From: Cellulophaga baltica
GTDB taxonomy: Bacteria; Bacteroidota; Bacteroidia; Flavobacteriales; Flavobacteriaceae
Length of the DNA: 64,000 bases
Direction of reading: 5' to 3'
Assembly: GCF_018861125.1 (NCBI RefSeq)
Contig: NZ_JAHKQN010000013.1
Coordinates: 451,464-515,463 of the forward strand
Shown here: positions 27,125-36,670 of the stretch, in pieces
Position numbering within the stretch: the stretch's first letter is position 1
Layout of the letters: every line of letters starts with the position of its first letter
Position numbers and translations under genes: made by a program
The notes under the pieces: generated by a model
Database searches by the model: none
Told to the model about the DNA's origin: nothing
What the model saw: only the letters and a program-made list of their open reading frames with translations

Positions 27125-28717
27125 ATGTTTAAAAACATTAAAAACGATTTACCTGCAAGTGTTGTTGTATTTTTCGTTGCTTTACCACTTTGTTTAGGTA
27201 TCGCATTAGCGAGTGGCGCTCCTTTATTCTCTGGTTTAATTGCAGGGATTATTGGTGGTATAGTAGTAGGTGCATTATCCGGTTCAAAAATTGGTGTAAG
27301 TGGTCCCGCTGCAGGTTTGGCTGCAATTGTATTAACTGCAATTGGTACACTTGGCGGTTATGAAAACTTTCTTGTTGCTGTAGTATTAGGTGGTATCATA
27401 CAAATAGTTTTCGGAATTTTAAAAGCTGGAGTTATAGGTTATTATTTTCCATCATCTGTAATTAAAGGTATGCTTACAGGTATTGGTATCATTATAATCT
27501 TAAAGCAAATACCACACTTTTTCGGTTACGATCCTGATCCAGAAGGTGACTTTGCTTTCTTCCAAGTAGACGGAAAAAATACTTTTACAGAAATATTAGA
27601 TACTGTAAATAATATTAGTCCAGGCGCTACACTAATTGCCATTATTGGTTTAGCAGTATTACTTTTATGGGATAAAGTATTATCTAAAAAAGGGAAATTT
27701 TTTCAAATTATACAAGGCCCATTAGTAGCTGTTGTTTTGGGTATCGTCTACTTTATGACAACAAAAGGGGATGATGTTTTAGGAATTTCAGCCAAACATT
27801 TAGTTAGCGTACCTATTCCTGAAGATGTCTCCTCATTTTTAGCACAGTTTTCTTTTCCAAATTTTAGTGCAATTACAAATCCTCAAGTTTGGGTTACTGG
27901 TTTTACAATTGCTTTAGTGGCAAGTTTAGAAACGCTATTATGCGTTGAGGCTACTGACAAGTTAGACCCTGAAAAAAATGTTACGCCAACCAATCGAGAG
28001 TTATTAGCACAGGGTACAGGTAATATCATTTCTGGATTGATTGGTGGCTTACCAATTACTCAAGTTATCGTTCGTAGTTCGGCAAATATACAATCGGGTG
28101 GTAAAACTAAATTAGCTGCAATCATTCACGGTTTTTTACTATTAATTTCAGTAATTTTAATCCCAACTTTACTAAATAAAATACCTTTATCTGTATTAGC
28201 TGCAATTTTATTTATTGTAGGTTTTAAATTGGCAAAACCTGCTTTATTTCTTAAAATGTTTAAACTAGGTTGGAAACAATTTGTACCCTTTATAGTAACC
28301 GTTTTAGGAATTGTATTTACAGATTTATTAGTAGGTATTGCATTAGGTTTAGCAGTAGGTATAATAATTATATTACTAAAGAACTACCAAAACTCACACT
28401 TTTTACATATCGAAGATAAAAGTGACGGTAAACACAGAATTAAAATGACTTTAGCTGAAGAGGTAACTTTCTTTAACAAAGGTGCCATTTTAAAAGAATT
28501 AGATCGTTTACCTAATGATACGTATTTAGAATTAAATGTATTGAATACACGTTATTTAGATAATGATATTATTGAAATTTTAGATGACTTTTCAATAAAA
28601 GCGAAAGAAAGAAATATTGATATAAAAATTATTTCAAAAAGAGGTGTTGTTGAAAACCCTAGTAGTTATTTTGATTTTTTTAATCAACCTCAAAAATCAG
28701 ATATGAGTGTTAGCTAA
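27125..28717 (+). CDS. SulP-family anion transporter
   Basis: 530 residues. Ten or more membrane helices beginning with the SulP signature (NDLPASVVVFFVALPLCLGI), followed by GLIAGIIGGIVVGALSGS and SGPAAGLAAIV. The C-terminal soluble part (about 425-530) is a STAS-like domain with TYLELNVLNTRYLDNDIIE. SulP proteins carry sulfate, bicarbonate or other anions. Two carbonic anhydrase genes directly follow, and this pairing is known for bicarbonate-type SulP proteins, so bicarbonate is the favoured substrate, by inference from context. Confidence 0.92.
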   Translation: MFKNIKNDLPASVVVFFVALPLCLGIALASGAPLFSGLIAGIIGGIVVGALSGSKIGVSGPAAGLAAIVLTAIGTLGGYENFLVAVVLGGIIQIVFGILKAGVIGYYFPSSVIKGMLTGIGIIIILKQIPHFFGYDPDPEGDFAFFQVDGKNTFTEILDTVNNISPGATLIAIIGLAVLLLWDKVLSKKGKFFQIIQGPLVAVVLGIVYFMTTKGDDVLGISAKHLVSVPIPEDVSSFLAQFSFPNFSAITNPQVWVTGFTIALVASLETLLCVEATDKLDPEKNVTPTNRELLAQGTGNIISGLIGGLPITQVIVRSSANIQSGGKTKLAAIIHGFLLLISVILIPTLLNKIPLSVLAAILFIVGFKLAKPALFLKMFKLGWKQFVPFIVTVLGIVFTDLLVGIALGLAVGIIIILLKNYQNSHFLHIEDKSDGKHRIKMTLAEEVTFFNKGAILKELDRLPNDTYLELNVLNTRYLDNDIIEILDDFSIKAKERNIDIKIISKRGVVENPSSYFDFFNQPQKSDMSVS

Positions 28718-28776
28718 ACTGATTTTGTACTAATAAGTCAACATCATAAATTTAAAACAAAATATTTAAAAATATT

Positions 28777-29403
28777 ATGAAAGCACATACAAAAGAAACG
28801 CAAGCTACCATGAATCCTGAAAAGGCATTAGACTTTTTAAAAGAAGGCAATGGAAGGTTTGTAAATAATTTAAAAGCAAACAGAAATTTACTTGAACAAG
28901 TAAACGATACTAGTGAAGGTCAATTCCCCTTTGCTACAATTTTAAGTTGCATTGATTCTCGCGTTTCAGCAGAATTAGTTTTTGATCAAGGTCTTGGTGA
29001 CATTTTCAGCATTAGAATTGCTGGTAACTTTGTTAATGAAGATATTTTAGGAAGTATGGAATTTGCAAGTAAACTTGCAGGAACGAAACTAATTGTAGTT
29101 TTAGGTCATACGAGCTGTGGAGCAGTAAAAGGTGCTTGTGATCATGCAAGAATGGGTAACCTAACTGCATTAATCAACAAGATTGAACCAGCAGTTGCTG
29201 CGGTTACTGAGCCAAAAGATGAAGACTTAAGAAACTCTAAAAACTTAGAATTTGTAGATGCAGTTTCTGAGAAAAACGTTCATATCACCATTGAAAATAT
29301 TAGAGAGCGAAGCAAAATTTTAGCTGAAATGGAAAATGAGGGTGAAATCAAAATAGTTGGTGCAATGTATAATGTATCAACAGGTGAAGTTGTATTTTAC
29401 TAA
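28777..29403 (+). CDS. Beta-carbonic anhydrase (first copy)
   Basis: 208 residues. Zinc ligands of the beta class are visible: Cys and the Asp-Arg dyad in SCIDSRVSAELVF, and His/Cys in GHTSCGAVKGA. It interconverts CO2 and bicarbonate, here beside a SulP transporter. No export signal, so cytosolic. It is about 60 bases after the transporter and is followed by a strong terminator. Its sequence is clearly different from the second carbonic anhydrase; the two belong to distinct beta-class subgroups. Confidence 0.93.
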   Translation: MKAHTKETQATMNPEKALDFLKEGNGRFVNNLKANRNLLEQVNDTSEGQFPFATILSCIDSRVSAELVFDQGLGDIFSIRIAGNFVNEDILGSMEFASKLAGTKLIVVLGHTSCGAVKGACDHARMGNLTALINKIEPAVAAVTEPKDEDLRNSKNLEFVDAVSEKNVHITIENIRERSKILAEMENEGEIKIVGAMYNVSTGEVVFY

Positions 29404-29429
29404 CACAAAACTTTTAATTTTTTTATAAT

Positions 29430-29461
29430 AAAATGGCTTACCAAAAATGGTAAGCCATTTT
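29430..29461 (+). terminator. Intrinsic terminator between the two carbonic anhydrase genes
   Basis: Perfect 13-base arms (29430-29442, 29449-29461) with core TGGCTTACC/GGTAAGCCA and a 6-base loop, ending in T's. It suggests the SulP unit stops here and the second carbonic anhydrase is at least partly independent. Confidence 0.8.
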
Positions 29462-29500
29462 ATTTATTACTGTATCTTACAACATAGAAATAAGGTAGCT

Positions 29501-30127
29501 ATGAATTTAGATTTTGTTTTTGAAAACAATAAAAAATGGGTTAACGAAAAACTCAACGATAATGCGAATTATTTTGAGGATATGGGTAAAGGCCAAAAAC
29601 CTGAACTTTTATATATTGGTTGCTCAGACAGTAGAGTCACTGCAGAAGATTTAATGGGCATGGGGCAAGGTGAAGTATTTGTACATAGAAATATTGCAAA
29701 TATGGTCATTGGAACAGACCTAAATGCTACTTCAGTTGTAGAGTATGCTGTTAACCATTTAGACGTAAATCATATTGTAGTATGTGGTCATTATGGGTGT
29801 GGTGGAGTTAAGGCTGCAATGCAATCAGAAGATTTAGGAATTCTAAACCCATGGCTACGTAATATTAGAGACGTATATCGTATTCATAAAAAAGAACTGA
29901 ATTCTATTGAAGACGAGCAAATAAAGTATGAACGTTTGGTTGAACTAAATGTACAAGAACAATGTGTGAATCTCATAAAAATGGCTTCAGTACAAAAGGC
30001 ATATCGTCATCATGGTTTAATAGTGCACGGCTGGGTTTTTGATATTCATACTGGTAATTTAAAAGATCTAAAAATTGACTTTGAAGGTATTTTAAATAAA
30101 ATAATGGAAATCTATCATTTAGATTAA
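29501..30127 (+). CDS. can: Beta-carbonic anhydrase (second copy, Can-like)
   Basis: 208 residues from the ATG at 29501 (MNLDFVFENNKKW). Upstream in-frame starts overlap the terminator hairpin and are unlikely. Beta-class ligands: GCSDSRVTAEDLMG and GHYGCGGVKAAM. The sequence resembles the housekeeping Can/YadF type, with WLRNIRDVYRIH and HGWVFDIHTG. Supplies bicarbonate for carboxylation reactions. Confidence 0.93.
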   Translation: MNLDFVFENNKKWVNEKLNDNANYFEDMGKGQKPELLYIGCSDSRVTAEDLMGMGQGEVFVHRNIANMVIGTDLNATSVVEYAVNHLDVNHIVVCGHYGCGGVKAAMQSEDLGILNPWLRNIRDVYRIHKKELNSIEDEQIKYERLVELNVQEQCVNLIKMASVQKAYRHHGLIVHGWVFDIHTGNLKDLKIDFEGILNKIMEIYHLD

Positions 30128-30287
30128 TCAACTGTTTAAAAACAGTCGTGATTTACTAAAAATATAAAGCACTACAACACCATATAGTTTAACAATTAAA
30201 ATTGTTATTCACATCAAGCAAAAAAGTTAAAGCAGTAAGCCCTACTACTGATATAAAAGTTTTAAATTTGTAAGATAGTTTATTGTT

Positions 30288-31307
30288 ATGATTGATAAGA
30301 TAAAAGAACATATTGGGGAAATCGAGAATTTTTCTTCAGATTCTAAAGAAGCTATTGAAAGCCTAAGAATTAAATATTTAGGAAAAAAAGGCTTATTAAA
30401 TGATTTTTTTGCCGAATTCAAAAATGTTCCTAATGAGCAGAAAAAAGAATTTGGTCAAACCATCAATCTATTAAAAACAACAGCAACAAATAAAGTAAAC
30501 GAGTTAAAAGAAGCACTTGAAGATAATACTAAAGAAGACAGTATTTATGGTGATTTAACTCGACCAAGTGAAGCTATTGAACTAGGTTCACGTCATCCAA
30601 TATCAATTGTAAAGAATCGAATTATAGACATCTTTTCAAGAATTGGCTTTAATGTTTCAGAAGGTCCTGAAATTGAAGATGATTGGCATAATTTTACAGC
30701 ATTAAACTTGCCTGAATATCACCCAGCACGTGATATGCAAGATACTTTCTTTATTCAAACAAACCCTGATATTCTTTTACGTACACATACCTCATCGGTA
30801 CAAGTACGTTACATGGAAAATAACAAACCGCCTATTAGAACAATTTCTCCTGGCAGAGTGTATAGAAACGAAGCTATTTCAGCTCGTTCACACTGTTTTT
30901 TCCATCAAATTGAAGGTTTATATATTGATAAAGATGTTTCATTTGCCGATTTAAAGCAAACCTTACAATTTTTTACTACAGAACTTTTTGGGAAATCTAA
31001 AATTAGATTACGCCCATCATACTTTCCTTTTACAGAGCCCAGTGCTGAGGTTGATGTATATTGGGGACTAGAGACTGAGGCAGATTACCGTATTACCAAA
31101 GGTACTGGTTGGTTAGAAATTGGTGGTTGCGGTATGGTAGACCCAAATGTTCTAACCAATTGTGGTATTGATCCTAATGAATATTCTGGTTTTGCTTTTG
31201 GCGTTGGTATCGATAGAATCGCCATGTTATTGCATCAAATTACAGATATTAGATTGCTAAGTGAGAATGATATTCGTTTCTTAGAGCAATTTAAATCTGC
31301 TTTATAA
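30288..31307 (+). CDS. pheS: Phenylalanine-tRNA ligase alpha subunit
   Basis: 339 residues, standard length. An N-terminal coiled coil (about 1-85) that contacts tRNA is followed by the class II catalytic core. Motif 2 region [22 protein letters not shown], and motif 3 [18 protein letters not shown] are clear. Charges tRNA-Phe with the beta subunit PheT, which is not encoded in this window. A TAAATTTG (30263-30270) 18 bases before the start is an exact -7 element, though without a well-placed TTG. Confidence 0.97.
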   Translation: MIDKIKEHIGEIENFSSDSKEAIESLRIKYLGKKGLLNDFFAEFKNVPNEQKKEFGQTINLLKTTATNKVNELKEALEDNTKEDSIYGDLTRPSEAIELGSRHPISIVKNRIIDIFSRIGFNVSEGPEIEDDWHNFTALNLPEYHPARDMQDTFFIQTNPDILLRTHTSSVQVRYMENNKPPIRTISPGRVYRNEAISARSHCFFHQIEGLYIDKDVSFADLKQTLQFFTTELFGKSKIRLRPSYFPFTEPSAEVDVYWGLETEADYRITKGTGWLEIGGCGMVDPNVLTNCGIDPNEYSGFAFGVGIDRIAMLLHQITDIRLLSENDIRFLEQFKSAL

Positions 31308-31338
31308 AACTTATTATTCTCATAAACTCATATCTGGT

Positions 31339-31734
31339 ATGAAAAAAGATATAGATATTCCTGTTGTTGAAAATGTATATATTGCTATTGTCAATGAATG
31401 GGATGATGATATGCTGAATAAAGTCTGGAATGCCTATTTAATTAACGATAAAGACACTCCTATAGAAATGGCTATTGTAGTTTCAAACGGTTTTAATGAC
31501 ACTAAAAAAACCTCAACTATTCGTCATGGATTAGGAACCTTAGAAGCAAAATCATTTAAAAAATTTGAACCTTTACAAGAAGAAATTTTTGCTTTAAAAA
31601 ACATCTTTTCGGTTACTTTTTTCTTTGATAATAAGTTGTATGATAAAAAATATCTTTTTGAAGAGAATACTATCAATAAAAACTCCCTTACAATTATCCC
31701 TCTACTAGAAAAAGATGGTGTATTAGTTAAATAA
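31339..31734 (+). CDS. Conserved hypothetical protein next to pheS
   Basis: 131 residues, soluble, no signal peptide. A strand-rich N-terminus (VENVYIAIVNEWDDDMLNKV) is followed by a Trp/Asn-rich loop, GFNDTKKTSTIRHGLGTLEA, and FFFDNKLYDKKYLFEENTI towards the C-terminus. I recognise it only as a family that recurs in Bacteroidota, with no known function. It starts 31 bases after pheS and is probably cotranscribed. Nothing in the sequence indicates a link to tRNA charging beyond position. Confidence 0.7.
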   Translation: MKKDIDIPVVENVYIAIVNEWDDDMLNKVWNAYLINDKDTPIEMAIVVSNGFNDTKKTSTIRHGLGTLEAKSFKKFEPLQEEIFALKNIFSVTFFFDNKLYDKKYLFEENTINKNSLTIIPLLEKDGVLVK

Positions 31735-31777
31735 TGCTAATATTATCACAAAACAATTCACGTTAAGTTCTTTTGGT

Positions 31778-31807
31778 TTGTTTGCAACAGAACTAATCAT
31801 ATATTTG
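31778..31807 (+). promoter_or_regulatory. Bacteroidota-type promoter of the efflux regulator
   Basis: TTG at 31778-31780, a 19-base spacer (the consensus length), and exact TATATTTG at 31800-31807. It precedes the GbsR/MarR-like gene by 26 bases. Confidence 0.7.
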
Positions 31808-31833
31808 TGCTTTAATTTTTAGCACAAAAAGTT

Positions 31834-32316
31834 TTGGATAAAGAAACATACAAAAAAGAGCTCATTGAAGAACTTGGTATTCACATGGAAGATGAATATT
31901 CATTAGCACCTTTACCAGCACGTATTTTCGCCAATTTAGTAATAACAGATGAAAACGGCTTAACGTTTGAAGACTGCCTTACCAAAAGAGGCGCAAGTAA
32001 AAGCTCTATTTCCACATCACTAAATTTATTATTGCAACTTGGTATGATTACCTATTTTACAAAATCTGGTGATCGAAAAAGATATTTTAAAGTCACTGAT
32101 CATGATAAGTTTTTTGTTCAAAAACTTGATCAAGCTATTAAAAAAGTGGATAATGAAACCTACATGATGAATAAGGTAATTGCCTATACTAAAAAGTATA
32201 ATCCTGAAAAATATAATGCTAGAAAAATTAACTATGATGCTTATTTACAATGCATAGCCGATAGTAAGGAGTGCTATGACAATGCAATTAAAAAATTAAA
32301 AAAAGAAATTGACTAA
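31834..32316 (+). CDS. GbsR/MarR-family transcriptional regulator
   Basis: 160 residues. Starts with TTG at 31834; no ATG lies between the promoter and this codon, and the residues from here (DKETYKKELIEEL) begin the helical N-terminus of the family. Winged helix: PLPARIFANLVITDENGLTFEDC then SKSSISTSLNLLLQLGMI (recognition helix) and YFTKSGDRKRYFKV (wing). A C-terminal dimerisation helix follows. It is the first gene of the RND efflux cluster and may control it; a short inverted repeat lies between it and the adaptor gene. Confidence 0.87.
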   Translation: MDKETYKKELIEELGIHMEDEYSLAPLPARIFANLVITDENGLTFEDCLTKRGASKSSISTSLNLLLQLGMITYFTKSGDRKRYFKVTDHDKFFVQKLDQAIKKVDNETYMMNKVIAYTKKYNPEKYNARKINYDAYLQCIADSKECYDNAIKKLKKEID

Positions 32317-32396
32317 TTTTTTTTATTATATGGTTCGTTTTTAATCGAACTAATTTGAGTTAACAAAACCTTAATAAAAATTCTATTCCAAAAAAA

Positions 32397-33473
32397 ATGA
32401 AAAAGACAGTAATAAAAACTATCTCAGCAATGGCCTTAATTTTAAGCTCATGCGGATCAAAAGAAAAATCAACTGTAGCTGCCCCACCTGCTCCAACATT
32501 AAAGGTAGAAACATTAAAGAAAAAAGACATTACAGTTTATAACGAATTCTCAACAACTTTAGAAGGAATTCAAAATGTAGAAATATGGCCTAAAGTATCT
32601 GGTTTTGTACAGAATATATATGTAGAAGAAGGCCAAAAAATTAAAAAAGGTCAATTACTATTTAAACTAGAAACACAAACTTTAAATCAAGATGCTAATG
32701 CTGCAAAAGCTTCAGTAAACGTTGCTCAAGTAGAAGTAGACAAACTAATTCCGTTAGTAGAAAAAAACATTATTAGTAATGTACAATTAGAAACTGCTAA
32801 AGCACAATTAATGCAGGCAAAAAGTAATTACCAAAGTGTTACTTCTAATATAAATTATGCAAATATTACAAGTCCAGTTGATGGTTATATAGGTGAAATA
32901 CCTTATCAAATTGGAGCATTGGTTAGCCCTACTATGACACAGCCACTTACAACAGTATCTGATGTGAGTACAGTACGTGCATATTTTTCAATGAGTGAAA
33001 GACAAGCATTAAATTTTAAATCATCAATTCCAACAGGTAAAGATCATTTATTAGATTTAAGTAAAGCACCTGAAGTAAAATTAATAATGATTAATGGTGA
33101 AGAATATGCAGAATCTGGTAAAATTGCCATGATTAACAGCATTATTAATAGCACAACAGGAAGTGTAACTGCAAGAGCAGATTTTAAAAACCCTAATAAT
33201 ATATTAAGTAGCGGAAGTACTGGTAAAATTAAAATACCAAAAAAGTACGAAGATATTTATGAAATACCACAAGTTGCAACGATAGACCTACAAGGTAAAA
33301 AACTAGTTTACGTTTTAAATAGTGATAGCACTATTAATACAATGCCTTTAGATATTATCGAGAATACACAAAATGGTTTTATCGTAAAAAACGGTATAGC
33401 ACCAAACACTACAATTTTAGTTGAAGGAGTAATTAGAGTTAAAGATGGAATGAAGATTAATCCATCTAAATAA
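32397..33473 (+). CDS. RND efflux periplasmic adaptor lipoprotein
   Basis: 358 residues. Signal peptide with lipobox LSSC (Cys19, MKKTVIKTISAMALILSSCG), so an inner-membrane-anchored lipoprotein like AcrA. Biotinyl-lipoyl halves (WPKVSGFVQNIYVEEGQKIKKGQLLF and NITSPVDGYIGEIPYQIGA) flank an alpha-helical hairpin (about 95-155). Beta-barrel and membrane-proximal domains follow. Links the RND pump to the outer-membrane channel. Second gene of the tripartite efflux operon. Confidence 0.94.
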   Translation: MKKTVIKTISAMALILSSCGSKEKSTVAAPPAPTLKVETLKKKDITVYNEFSTTLEGIQNVEIWPKVSGFVQNIYVEEGQKIKKGQLLFKLETQTLNQDANAAKASVNVAQVEVDKLIPLVEKNIISNVQLETAKAQLMQAKSNYQSVTSNINYANITSPVDGYIGEIPYQIGALVSPTMTQPLTTVSDVSTVRAYFSMSERQALNFKSSIPTGKDHLLDLSKAPEVKLIMINGEEYAESGKIAMINSIINSTTGSVTARADFKNPNNILSSGSTGKIKIPKKYEDIYEIPQVATIDLQGKKLVYVLNSDSTINTMPLDIIENTQNGFIVKNGIAPNTTILVEGVIRVKDGMKINPSK

Positions 33474-33513
33474 TTTTAAAAAAAATTTTTCACAACTTAT
33501 TAAAACGTAAAAA

Positions 33514-36500
33514 ATGTTCCAAAAATTTATAGATCGTCCTGTACTTTCTACAGTAATATCGATCATTATAACCATTTTAGGAGTTCTAGGTTTGTCATCA
33601 TTACCTATAGAACAATACCCTGAAATTGCACCACCAACAGTACAAGTTACTGCCACATATACGGGTGCAAATGCAGAAACCATCTTAAACAGTGTTATTG
33701 TCCCGATTGAAGAGGAAATTAATGGTGTTGAAGGTATGACTTATATGACATCGAGTGCCAGTAATGATGGTGCTGCTACTATAAGTATATATTTTAAACT
33801 GGGTACTGACCCTGATATTGCTGCAGTAAACGTACAAAACAGAGTTGCAAGAGCTAACAATGTTTTACCTGCAGCTGTTGTAAATACGGGTGTTATTACT
33901 GAAAAAACACAAACAAGTGCTCTACTATTTTTTTCTATATTTTCTGAAAATGATAATTACGACGCAACTTTTGTAGAAAACTATGCAAACATAAATATTG
34001 TACCAAAACTACAACGTATTGAAGGTGTTGGAAATGTAAGTGTATTTGGCGCTAGAGATTACTCTATGCGTATTTGGTTAAAACCAGAAAAAATGGCAGC
34101 ATTTAATTTAATGCCGTCAGATATACAAAGTGCGTTAAATGAACAAAACGTTGAAGCTGCAACTGGTAAACTTGGTGAAAATGCCAAAGGTGTTTATGAA
34201 TATGTTATTAAATATAAGGGTAGACTTTCTGAAGTATCAGAATATGAAAATATCATTATAAAATCTCAAGGTAACGGAAAATATTTACGCTTAAAAGATG
34301 TAGCTGAAATTGAATTAGGTGCTTTCAGTTATGGTACAAAAAATGAAGGTATGGGGAATCCTGGTGCCGTTGTAGGAGTATTTCAAACGTCAGGCTCTAA
34401 TGCGAATGATATCATTATTCAAATTCAAGATATTTTAGAAGAAAGTAAAGCGGAATTCCCAAAAGGGCTAGACTATATTATACCCTATAACACCAAAGAT
34501 TTCTTAGATGCATCAATTGAGCATGTTGTTCAAACGCTAATTGAAGCTTTTATTTTAGTATTTATTGTAGTATTCTTATTTCTACAAGATTTTAGATCAA
34601 CATTAATTCCTGCAATTGCAGTACCGGTTGCAATTATTGGTACATTTTTCTTTCTGCAATTATTTGGTTACTCTATAAACATGCTTACGCTATTTGCGAT
34701 GATTCTCGCCATTGGTATTGTGGTGGATGATGCTATTGTTGTAGTTGAAGCCGTACATGCCAAAATGGAAGAAGGTGCTGATAATGCTAAAGTAGCTACA
34801 AAATCGGCTATGTCTGAAATTTCGGGCGCAATTATTTCCATTACATTAGTAATGTCAGCAGTATTTATTCCTGTATCATTTATTGAAGGATCATCAGGTG
34901 TTTTCTACCAACAATTTGGTATTACTTTAGCAATTGCAATTTTAATATCTGCAGTAAATGCACTTACACTGAGCCCTGCTTTAGCTGCATTATTTTTAAA
35001 ACCGCATCAGCATTCAGATGAACACAAGAAAAAAAGTGTAACACAACGTTTCTTTGCTGCATTTAACACAGGCTTTGATGCTGTAACAGATAAATATATT
35101 GGATCAGTAAAATTCTTAGCAAAGAAAAAATGGTTAGCTGTTTTACTACTAGCAATATTTACTGTAATTGCTGCTGTATTATTTAAAAGCACACCATCTG
35201 GGTTTATACCAAATGAAGATCAAGGTATGATATTCGCCGACATGACCTTACCTCCTGGTACAACCTTAGAGCAAACTCAGAAAACTGTTAAAAAAATGGA
35301 TTCAATTTATGAGTCTATGGACATTGTTAAAGCCAGAATGAATATTGCTGGTAGAAGTTTATTAAACAATGTTAACGGTGGTTCTTATGGGTTCTCTGTT
35401 ATAAAACTTAAAGATTTTGATGAACGTAATGGTGATAATGAAACAGTAGGTGCAACAATAGGAACTTTATTTGCTAAAGCAGCAACAATAAAAGATGCAA
35501 AAATTCTATTTTTTGCTCCACCGAGTATTCGTGGTTTTGGTAACTCTGCTGGTTTTGAAGTTCACTTACAAAGTAAAAATGCTGATGATTGGCATACGGT
35601 TAGTAATACTACCAATGAATTTTTAGCTGCATTAAATGCACGACCAGAAGTTCAATATGCAATTACACAGTTCAATCCAAATTTCCCTCAATATGAATTG
35701 GAAGTTGATGTTGAAAAAACAAAATCTGCAGGACTTGCAATGACCGATATTTTTAATGCTATGCAAGGCTATTATGGCGGATTGTACACAACCGATTTTA
35801 ACAAATTTGGCAAGCAATACCGTGTAATGATACAGGCTAAACCTGAAGATAGAGCTAATGAGGAATCTATAAATTCAATTTTTGTTACTAATAATCAGGG
35901 AGAATCTGTTTCAATATCTCAATTTGTATCATTAAAGAAAATTTATGGCCCTGAGGTGGTAAGCAGATTTAATCTTTTGAGTTCAGTAAAAATTAACGGA
36001 GCATTAAACCCTGGTTATAGTACTGGTGATGCTATTAAAGCTATTGAAGAAGTTACCACAGAATTTTTACCAAGTACATATACATATGAATATTCTGGTT
36101 TAACAAGAGAAGAAAGTAGTGCAGGTAGTCAAACGATTATTATATTCGCACTGAGTTTAATATTTGTATATTTCTTATTAAGTGCACAATATGAATCTTA
36201 TATTTTACCTTTCTCTATTTTACTCTCATTACCTGTAGGTATTGCTGGTGCAATTGGCTTTATCAACTTAGCTGGCTTAGAAAATAACATCTATTTCCAA
36301 ATTGCATTGATAATGCTTATTGGCCTACTTTCTAAAAATGCCATTTTAATTGTCGAGTTTGCTTTGCAACGAAGAAAACATGGAATGTCAATACTCGAGT
36401 CTGCTATAGATGGTGCAAAAGCACGTTTACGACCTATTTTAATGACCTCATTTGCTTTTATTTTTGGTTTACTTCCACTAGCATTATCGAGCGGTATTGG

Positions 36501-36666
36501 TGCTGTTGGTAACCGATCAATTGGAATGAGTGCTGTAGGTGGTATGTTAATTGGTACTATATTCGGTGTCTTTTTAATTCCTGCTTTCTATGTAATATTC
36601 CAAACATTACAAGAACGTTTTACGGGTGCACCAAAACAAGAAATTACAGAACAATCAAAGAACTAA
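33514..36666 (+). CDS. RND efflux transporter, HAE1 (AcrB-like) family
   Basis: 1050 residues, standard length. Starts MFQKFIDRPVLSTVISI. Twelve membrane helices in two halves with two large periplasmic loops. The proton-relay Asp pair is present in the fourth helix (AIGIVVDDAIVVVEAVHAKM). The second half has the matching block LIGLLSKNAILIVEFALQRR. Proton-driven export of hydrophobic or amphiphilic drugs from the periplasm or inner membrane. The exact substrate cannot be read from sequence. Four bases precede the outer-membrane channel gene. Confidence 0.96.
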   Translation: MFQKFIDRPVLSTVISIIITILGVLGLSSLPIEQYPEIAPPTVQVTATYTGANAETILNSVIVPIEEEINGVEGMTYMTSSASNDGAATISIYFKLGTDPDIAAVNVQNRVARANNVLPAAVVNTGVITEKTQTSALLFFSIFSENDNYDATFVENYANINIVPKLQRIEGVGNVSVFGARDYSMRIWLKPEKMAAFNLMPSDIQSALNEQNVEAATGKLGENAKGVYEYVIKYKGRLSEVSEYENIIIKSQGNGKYLRLKDVAEIELGAFSYGTKNEGMGNPGAVVGVFQTSGSNANDIIIQIQDILEESKAEFPKGLDYIIPYNTKDFLDASIEHVVQTLIEAFILVFIVVFLFLQDFRSTLIPAIAVPVAIIGTFFFLQLFGYSINMLTLFAMILAIGIVVDDAIVVVEAVHAKMEEGADNAKVATKSAMSEISGAIISITLVMSAVFIPVSFIEGSSGVFYQQFGITLAIAILISAVNALTLSPALAALFLKPHQHSDEHKKKSVTQRFFAAFNTGFDAVTDKYIGSVKFLAKKKWLAVLLLAIFTVIAAVLFKSTPSGFIPNEDQGMIFADMTLPPGTTLEQTQKTVKKMDSIYESMDIVKARMNIAGRSLLNNVNGGSYGFSVIKLKDFDERNGDNETVGATIGTLFAKAATIKDAKILFFAPPSIRGFGNSAGFEVHLQSKNADDWHTVSNTTNEFLAALNARPEVQYAITQFNPNFPQYELEVDVEKTKSAGLAMTDIFNAMQGYYGGLYTTDFNKFGKQYRVMIQAKPEDRANEESINSIFVTNNQGESVSISQFVSLKKIYGPEVVSRFNLLSSVKINGALNPGYSTGDAIKAIEEVTTEFLPSTYTYEYSGLTREESSAGSQTIIIFALSLIFVYFLLSAQYESYILPFSILLSLPVGIAGAIGFINLAGLENNIYFQIALIMLIGLLSKNAILIVEFALQRRKHGMSILESAIDGAKARLRPILMTSFAFIFGLLPLALSSGIGAVGNRSIGMSAVGGMLIGTIFGVFLIPAFYVIFQTLQERFTGAPKQEITEQSKN

Positions 36667-36670
36667 AAAA

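Noticed and set aside
30131-30146. Terminator after the second carbonic anhydrase gene
   Set aside because: Seven-base AT-rich arms without a following T run; too weak.
32333-32350. Operator for the TetR or GbsR-like regulator (GTTCG...CGAAC)
   Set aside because: Only five-base arms around an 8-base gap, single occurrence in the window; position is suggestive but support too weak.
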